In this document: positions 5,876 through 10,078 of the stretch, piece by piece | Layout of the letters: every line of letters starts with the position of its first letter | Numbering within the stretch: position 1 is the stretch's first letter | From: Bacillota bacterium | GTDB taxonomy: Bacteria; Bacillota; Clostridia; Oscillospirales; Oscillospiraceae | Length of the DNA: 10,078 nucleotides | NCBI GenBank assembly: GCA_023406225.1 | Contig: JAEXWS010000228.1 | Span: forward strand, 1-10,078 | Reading direction: 5' to 3' | Translations under genes and position numbers: made by a program | Notes under the pieces: generated by a model | Database searches by the model: none | Told to the model about the DNA's origin: nothing | Seen by the model: only the letters and a program-made list of their open reading frames with translations

Positions 5876-7060
5876 ATGAAGAAGCTATTCGCACTGGCCC
5901 TGGTTTTGGCCATGGCTCTGAGCCTGGCGGCCTGCGGCGGGACCGACGGCGGCGCGGCCGATCCCGGCGCGGGCGGCGGCGAGAAGGTCGTCAAGATCGG
6001 CGTGTTTGAGCCCTCCACCGGCGACTCCGGCCCCGGCGGCAAGCAGGAGATGCTGGGCATGCAGTACGCCAACGAGGAGACGCCCACCGTGGAGATCGGG
6101 GGCGAGACCTACACCGTGAAGCTGGAGTACGCGGACAACGGCTCCAGCGCCGACAAGGCCCCCACCGCGGCGGCGGACCTGGTGAGCAAGGACGTGTCCC
6201 TGGTCCTGGGCTCTTACGGCTCCGGCGTGTCCATGGCCGGCGGCCCCACCTTTGACGAGGCGGGCCTGGCCGCCATCGGCGTCACCTGCACGAACCCCGG
6301 CGTCACCGCCGGCAACGACTACTATTTCCGCATCTGCTTCCTGGATCCCTTCCAGGGCACCGTCCTGGCCAACTTCGCCCAGGAGAAGTTCGGCGCCAAG
6401 AAGGCGTATTTGCTGGGCGAGCTGGGCAACGAGTATGACCAGGGCCTGATCAACTACTTTGAGCAGGCCTTTGAGGGCGCGGTGGAAAAGGACTCCTTCC
6501 CCACCAACACCTCCGACTTCAGCACCTATCTGAACAAGGCCGTGGCCGCCGGCGCGGAAGTCATCTTCTGCCCCGTCTCCATCGCCTACTCCACCCAGAT
6601 CGTGAAGCTGGCCGCCGACATGGGCCTCTCCATCCCCATCCTGGGCTCCGACACCCTGGACAGCAACATGGTCCTGGAGGCCGCCGCCGGCAGCGGCGTG
6701 CAGCTCTATGTCTCCACCTTCTACCAGGAGGGCGGCGCCCCCGCCTTTGACGAGGGCATTAAGGCGTGGCTGAACAGCAACTCCACCGCCATGACCAACA
6801 ACGGTGGCAACGACACCATCGCCGCCGTCACCGCCATGGGCTATGACGCGTACTACGTGGCCCTGGAGGCCCTGAAGGCCGCCGGCTCCACCGACGGCGC
6901 CGCCGTGAAGGCGGCCCTGCCCGGCGTGACCTACACCGGCGTTTCCGGCGCCATCGCCTTTGACGATACCGGCGACGCCATCCGCGACACCGCCTATATC
7001 AAGGTGGCCGACACCGCCAACTCCACCTGGACTCTGGAGACCATGCAGAAGGCCGGCTGA
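5876..7060 (+). CDS. livJ: Branched-chain amino acid type ABC transporter substrate-binding lipoprotein (LivJ-like)
   Basis: This is the extracellular ligand-binding component of a LIV/HAAT-family importer, tethered to the membrane by lipid. The 394-aa precursor starts MKKLFALALVLAMALSLAAC: a positive n-region, a hydrophobic core and lipobox LAAC with Cys20 as the lipidated residue. A Gly/Asp-rich linker (21-36) follows. The receptor domain (Peripla_BP_6 type) begins VVKIGVFEPSTGDSGP (38-53), with VLGSYGSGVSM (110-120) in the usual ligand-pocket position. The start is set by GGAGG at 5861-5865, ten bases upstream. Family membership and the livH-livM-livG genes downstream support an amino acid importer, but leucine/isoleucine/valine specificity is inferred; related proteins bind other amino acids, amides or urea. 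Thr is almost always ACC and Gly mostly GGC, a tighter codon choice than in its neighbours, as expected for a highly expressed gene. Confidence 0.93.
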   Translation: MKKLFALALVLAMALSLAACGGTDGGAADPGAGGGEKVVKIGVFEPSTGDSGPGGKQEMLGMQYANEETPTVEIGGETYTVKLEYADNGSSADKAPTAAADLVSKDVSLVLGSYGSGVSMAGGPTFDEAGLAAIGVTCTNPGVTAGNDYYFRICFLDPFQGTVLANFAQEKFGAKKAYLLGELGNEYDQGLINYFEQAFEGAVEKDSFPTNTSDFSTYLNKAVAAGAEVIFCPVSIAYSTQIVKLAADMGLSIPILGSDTLDSNMVLEAAAGSGVQLYVSTFYQEGGAPAFDEGIKAWLNSNSTAMTNNGGNDTIAAVTAMGYDAYYVALEALKAAGSTDGAAVKAALPGVTYTGVSGAIAFDDTGDAIRDTAYIKVADTANSTWTLETMQKAG

Positions 7061-7075
7061 CCGGTGAAACCGATG

Positions 7076-7115
7076 CGCCTGGCGGGGGGCGGCCCCTCCC
7101 GCCAGGCGGTTTCTT
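7076..7115 (+). terminator. Intrinsic terminator or attenuator after livJ
   Basis: CGCCTGGCGGG (7076-7086) pairs perfectly with CCCGCCAGGCG (7098-7108). The pairing can extend inward to 7089/7095 through one G-U pair, giving about 14 bp and a 5-nt loop. GGTTTCTT follows, an interrupted U-tract. It begins 16 nt after the livJ stop. With livH-livM-livG downstream on the same strand, partial read-through is likely, leaving livJ mRNA in excess. Confidence 0.7.
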
Positions 7116-7130
7116 GCTTCGACCGGACGG

Positions 7131-7180
7131 GGGACCGCCTCGAAAGAAGCCGCTTTTCCGGCCCCTTTCGAGACGGTCCC
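7131..7180 (+). repeat. Second stem-loop with 16-nt arms before livH
   Basis: The arm at 7131-7146 (GGGACCGCCTCGAAAG) pairs with 7165-7180 (CTTTCGAGACGGTCCC) at 15 of 16 positions; the one mismatch is C139 against A173, counting from 7000. The loop is 18 nt. No U-run follows. It ends 22 nt before GGGAGG of livH, so it may shield the 5' end of a processed livHMG mRNA or act in attenuation. Confidence 0.6.
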
Positions 7181-7202
7181 GGATCTGAAATCATTAGAAC
7201 AA

Positions 7203-7218
7203 GGGAGGTATCCCTGTG
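7203..7218 (+). promoter_or_regulatory. Ribosome binding site and GTG start of livH
   Basis: GGGAGG (7203-7208) lies 7 nt before GTG 7216. The GTG gives the usual LivH N-terminus. GGGA (7203-7206) and TCCC (7211-7214) could form a 4-bp mini-hairpin over the site, but this is too weak to claim as regulation. Confidence 0.75.
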
Positions 7219-8091
7219 CAATACGCCATATCCATCTTCCTCTCCGGCATTTCCCTGGGCGGACAGTACGCCCTGATCGCCATCGGCTATACGCTGGTAT
7301 ACGGCATCCTGCGGCTGATCAACTTCGCCCACGGCGACGTGTTCATGGTGGCGGGACTGATGATGGTCTACCTCAGCTCCAGCCTGCCCTTCGCCGTGGC
7401 GCTGCCCCTGGTGGCGGTTTTGACGGTGGCCCTGGGCTTTGTCATCGAGCGGGCGGCCTACAAGCCCCTGCGCAGCGCGCCGCGGATGTCCGTCATGATC
7501 TCCGCCATCGGCGTGAGCTATCTTTTGCAGAACCTGGCCACCTACGTCACCGGGGGACTTCCCCAGATGTACCCCGCGGTGCCGGGCCTCTCGAAAAACG
7601 TGAGCATCGCGGGCGTGAGCACCAAGGTCGTCACCGTGGTCACCCCCATCCTGGTGGTGGTCCTGGTGGTGGCCCTCACCCAGCTCATCAACCACACCAA
7701 GGCCGGCATGGCCATGCGGGCCGCCTCCCGGGACTTTGAAACGGCCCAGCTCATGGGCGTGAAGATCAACTCCGTCATCTCCTTCACGTTCATCATCGGC
7801 TCCTTCCTGGCGGCGGTGGGGTCCATGCTGTATTTCACCAACTATCCCTCCATCGTGCCGCTCTCCGGCGCGCTGCCCGGCCTGCGGGCCTTCGTGGCGG
7901 CGGTGTTCGGCGGCATCGGGTCCATTCCCGGCGCGGTGGTGGGCGCGTTTTTGATCGGCATCTGCGAGAGCCTCATCAAAGGCTCCAACTGGAGCGTCTT
8001 TTCCGACGCGTTCACCTTCGCCCTCCTCATTATCATCCTGGTGGTGAAGCCCACCGGCCTCTTCGGTGAGAAGATCACCGACAAAGTGTAA
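7216..8091 (+). CDS. livH: Branched-chain amino acid type ABC transporter permease LivH
   Basis: LivH is one of the two integral membrane subunits forming the substrate channel of the LIV/HAAT importer. The 291-aa length is typical. The N-terminus QYALIAIGYTLVYGILRLIN (17-36) followed by FAHGDVFM (37-44) is a hallmark of the LivH/BraD branch. The cytoplasmic coupling loop MAMRAASRDFETAQLMGV (165-182) matches the family's ATPase-contact segment, and AVFGGIGSIPGAVVGAFLIG (229-248) is the conserved near-C-terminal membrane stretch. Many hydrophobic segments span the protein, and the protein ends VVKPTGLFGEK. The GTG start is set by GGGAGG at 7203-7208. It follows livJ after a two-hairpin spacer and precedes livM by 13 nt. 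Partners are livM in the membrane and livG (with an expected livF) in the cytoplasm. Confidence 0.96.
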   Translation: MQYAISIFLSGISLGGQYALIAIGYTLVYGILRLINFAHGDVFMVAGLMMVYLSSSLPFAVALPLVAVLTVALGFVIERAAYKPLRSAPRMSVMISAIGVSYLLQNLATYVTGGLPQMYPAVPGLSKNVSIAGVSTKVVTVVTPILVVVLVVALTQLINHTKAGMAMRAASRDFETAQLMGVKINSVISFTFIIGSFLAAVGSMLYFTNYPSIVPLSGALPGLRAFVAAVFGGIGSIPGAVVGAFLIGICESLIKGSNWSVFSDAFTFALLIIILVVKPTGLFGEKITDKV

Positions 8092-8104
8092 AGGGGGCGG
8101 CGGT

Positions 8105-9262
8105 ATGTTGGAAAAGAAAAACAAGCGCGGCGCGCTGATCACGCTTTTGTGCGTGGCGGCGCTGCTGGTGCTGGTCATCGTGCTGGAAAACACCATGAAA
8201 TCCACCAGCATGCTCTTCACCGTGCTGAAAAAAGGCGCGGTGTACGCCCTGGTGGCCGCGTCCATGAACCTGCTCAACGGCTTTACGGGCCTGTTCTCCC
8301 TGGGGCAGGCGGGCTTTATGCTGCTGGGGGCCTACACCTACTCCATCCTCACCATCCCCGTGGCCTCCCGGGAGACCGTGTACTACATCTATAACGGCTC
8401 TGCCGTGAACTTCTCCCTGCCGGAGCTGTTTGGCGGCGGCGCGGTGGGCCTGGTGCTGGGCGTTTTGGCGGCGCTCATTCTGGGCGGCTGCGTGGCGGCG
8501 GCCATCGCGTGGCTCATCGGCCTTCCCGTGCTGCGCCTCAAGAGCGACTATCTGGCCATCGCCACCCTGGGCTTTGGCGAGATCATTCGGGCCATTTTCC
8601 AGTGGGACCCCCTGGGCCCCGTCACCAACGGCGCCAACGCCCTGAAGAGCTTCCCCACCTTCTCCAGCTTCAACGTCCAGAACGCGGACGGACAGGTGGT
8701 GCTGCGGCTTTCCACCTTCGTCCCCTTTCTGCTGGCGGCGCTTTGCATCGGCGTGATCCTCCTGCTCATCAACTCCACCTACGGCCGGGCCTTCAAGGCC
8801 GTCCGGGACGACGAGGTGGCCGCCGAGGCCATGGGCATCAACCTGGCGAAGCACAAGCGGCTGGCGTTTTGCATCAGCTCCTTCTTCGCCGGGGTGGGCG
8901 GCGGCATGTTCGCCATGTTCGCAAGCCAGGCCCAGGCCAAGACCTTCACCACCGCCATGACCTATGAGATCCTGCTCATCGTGGTCATCGGCGGCATCGG
9001 GTCCATCTCTGGAAGCTGCATCGCCGCGTTTTTGTACGTGGCCGCCAGCGAGTGGTGGCTCCGGTTCCTGGACGCGGAGACGTATATCGGCTCCTTCAAG
9101 GTGCCCCTCCTGCGCAACGGCTTCCGCATGGTTGTGTTCTCCGTCATCATCATGATCGTGGTGCTGTTCTTCCGCCGGGGCCTCATGGGCGACAAGGAGC
9201 TTCCGGACCTGTTCCACAGGCGGAGGACCGCCAAAGCCGGGAAGGGAGGCGCCGCCCAATGA
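8105..9262 (+). CDS. livM: Branched-chain amino acid type ABC transporter permease LivM
   Basis: LivM is the second channel-forming permease of the importer. The 385-aa protein has an N-terminal membrane segment (10-28). Next come the family motif MNLLNGFTGLFSLGQAGFML (54-73), LRLKSDYLAIATLGFGEIIR (143-162), the coupling loop YGRAFKAVRDDEVAAEAMGI (226-245) and the conserved IGGIGSISGS (295-304). A basic, Ala/Gly-rich cytoplasmic tail (371-385) ends it. An upstream in-frame ATG at 8066 lies inside livH, so I chose ATG 8105: it leaves a 13-nt gap after livH, has a purine-rich GGGGGCGGCGG just upstream as a weak ribosome binding site, and gives the charged MLEKKNKRG leader. Its stop overlaps the livG start as ATGA, which implies translational coupling. 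Confidence 0.95.
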   Translation: MLEKKNKRGALITLLCVAALLVLVIVLENTMKSTSMLFTVLKKGAVYALVAASMNLLNGFTGLFSLGQAGFMLLGAYTYSILTIPVASRETVYYIYNGSAVNFSLPELFGGGAVGLVLGVLAALILGGCVAAAIAWLIGLPVLRLKSDYLAIATLGFGEIIRAIFQWDPLGPVTNGANALKSFPTFSSFNVQNADGQVVLRLSTFVPFLLAALCIGVILLLINSTYGRAFKAVRDDEVAAEAMGINLAKHKRLAFCISSFFAGVGGGMFAMFASQAQAKTFTTAMTYEILLIVVIGGIGSISGSCIAAFLYVAASEWWLRFLDAETYIGSFKVPLLRNGFRMVVFSVIIMIVVLFFRRGLMGDKELPDLFHRRRTAKAGKGGAAQ

Positions 9263-10078
9263 GTGCCAGCGTATTGAAAGTGGAAAACGCCACCATGCAG
9301 TTCGGCGGCGTGGTGGCCGTGGACAATTTGAACCTGGAGGTGAACGAGGGGGAGATCGTGGCCCTCATCGGACCCAACGGCGCGGGCAAGACCACGGCGT
9401 TCAACGTCATCACCGGCGTTTACCAGCCCACCAACGGCGCGGTCTGGTTCCAGGGGGAGAAGATCGTGGAGAACCATCCCCAGGGACAGATGCGCAAGAC
9501 CTATAAGGGCCAGCACGCGGGGGAGTATACCGCCGTCCTGGCCCCCACGCCCGACAAGATCACGAAGCTGGGCATGGCCCGGACCTTCCAGAATATCCGG
9601 CTGTGGAAATCCCAGACGGTGTTTGAAAACGTCCTCATCGCCAAGCACTGCCGCACCCACGCCAACGTCCTCTCCGCCGCCTTCCGCCTGAACCGGAAGG
9701 AGGAGGCGGAGCAGCGCGCCGAGGTGGAGCGGCTGCTGGAGATCGTGGGCCTTTCCGGGGTGAAGGGAGAGCTTGCCACCTCCCTGCCCTACGGCAAGCA
9801 GCGCCGCCTGGAGATCGCCCGGGCCCTGGCCACGGAGCCGAAGCTGCTGCTTCTAGATGAGCCGGCCGCCGGCATGAACCCCCAGGAGACGGACGACCTG
9901 ACGGCCTTCATCGGCCAGATCCGCAAGGATTTCAACATGACCATCCTTCTGATCGAGCACCATATGGACCTGGTCATGGACATCTCCGACCGCATCTACG
10001 TGCTGGACTTCGGCAAGCTGATCGCCGAGGGCACGCCGGCGGAGATCCAGAACAATCAGCGCGTTATCGACGCGTATC
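9259..10078 (+). CDS. livG: Branched-chain amino acid type ABC transporter ATP-binding protein LivG (3' end cut by window)
   Basis: LivG is one of the two cytoplasmic ATPases powering the importer. I translated 273 codons without a stop before the window edge; the family usually ends near 255-290 residues, so little is missing. Seen: Walker A GPNGAGKTT (38-46), the Q-loop region MARTFQNIRLW (108-118), signature LPYGKQRRLEIARAL (182-196 region, in place of the more usual LSYG), Walker B LLLLDEPAAGMN (196-207) and the switch His234 in IEHHMDLV. ATG 9259 overlaps the livM stop (ATGA), with GGGAGG at 9244-9249. Between strand GAVWFQGEKI and the Q-loop lies about 25-30 residues more than in E. coli LivG, including QMRKTYKGQHAGEYTAV. 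A livF gene is expected next. Confidence 0.95.
   Translation, partial: MSASVLKVENATMQFGGVVAVDNLNLEVNEGEIVALIGPNGAGKTTAFNVITGVYQPTNGAVWFQGEKIVENHPQGQMRKTYKGQHAGEYTAVLAPTPDKITKLGMARTFQNIRLWKSQTVFENVLIAKHCRTHANVLSAAFRLNRKEEAEQRAEVERLLEIVGLSGVKGELATSLPYGKQRRLEIARALATEPKLLLLDEPAAGMNPQETDDLTAFIGQIRKDFNMTILLIEHHMDLVMDISDRIYVLDFGKLIAEGTPAEIQNNQRVIDAY

Larger units (their letters stand above)
7061..7215. other. livJ-livH spacer with two strong stem-loops
   Basis: This 155-nt gap holds a terminator-like hairpin (7076-7115) and then a second stem-loop with 16-nt arms (7131-7180), before the livH ribosome binding site. No credible small gene is present; the frame starting at 7064 has no ribosome binding site and runs into livH out of frame. 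The arrangement suggests control of how many transcripts continue from livJ into the permease genes. Confidence 0.7.

Noticed and set aside
6994..9259. Two long minus-strand open frames (6994-8277 and 8075-9259) over livH and livM
   Set aside because: They are antisense shadows of permease genes, rich in His, Asp and Gly, lacking hydrophobic segments, domains or start signals.
1..10078. A previously undescribed multi-gene system
   Set aside because: All seven genes belong to well-known families in familiar orders. Nothing in the window supports a new defence, secretion or biosynthetic system.

Overview
The window reads as an ordinary, well-packed stretch of chromosome from a high-GC, Gram-positive-type anaerobe. 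The lipoprotein signal, the Firmicutes-style tilS-hpt-ftsH order, the strong AGGAGG-type ribosome binding sites and the very GC-rich codon use all fit the Oscillospiraceae (the Oscillibacter / Flavonifractor / Lawsonibacter neighbourhood). That placement is inferred from gene order and composition, not from a marker-gene search. All seven genes lie on the + strand in two transcription blocks. The many long minus-strand frames are GC-rich shadows.

Block 1 (358-5506) is a housekeeping chain: dnaB (replicative helicase), tilS (tRNA-Ile lysidine synthetase), hpt (hypoxanthine phosphoribosyltransferase) and ftsH (membrane AAA protease, TTG start). dnaB and tilS overlap by 17 nt, tilS and hpt by 4 nt (ATGA), and hpt and ftsH are 70 nt apart. 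This suggests one co-transcribed, translationally coupled unit. Upstream, positions 1-357 hold no credible gene. They are dense in inverted repeats (at least six stems) and carry short direct repeats, so they look like a composite intergenic repeat with a possible promoter.

Positions 5507-5875 form a 369-nt non-coding gap. It holds a 14-bp stem-loop just after ftsH, a candidate bidirectional terminator, an AT-richer stretch, and a candidate sigma-A promoter for the next operon.

Block 2 (5876 to the window end) is a branched-chain amino acid type (LIV/HAAT) ABC importer: a lipoprotein substrate-binding protein (livJ-like), two permeases (livH with a GTG start, and livM), and the first ATPase (livG), which is cut by the window edge. 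A livF is expected just beyond. Between livJ and livH lie a strong terminator-like hairpin and a second 16-nt-arm stem-loop. These could let the binding protein be made in excess over the membrane parts.

I see no evidence here of a mobile element, CRISPR array, RNA gene or undescribed multi-gene system. The most unusual sequence is the repeat-rich, multi-hairpin leader region at 1-336. The two-hairpin livJ-livH spacer and some protein-level oddities (HDEWEQ in FtsH, an insertion in LivG) are secondary.
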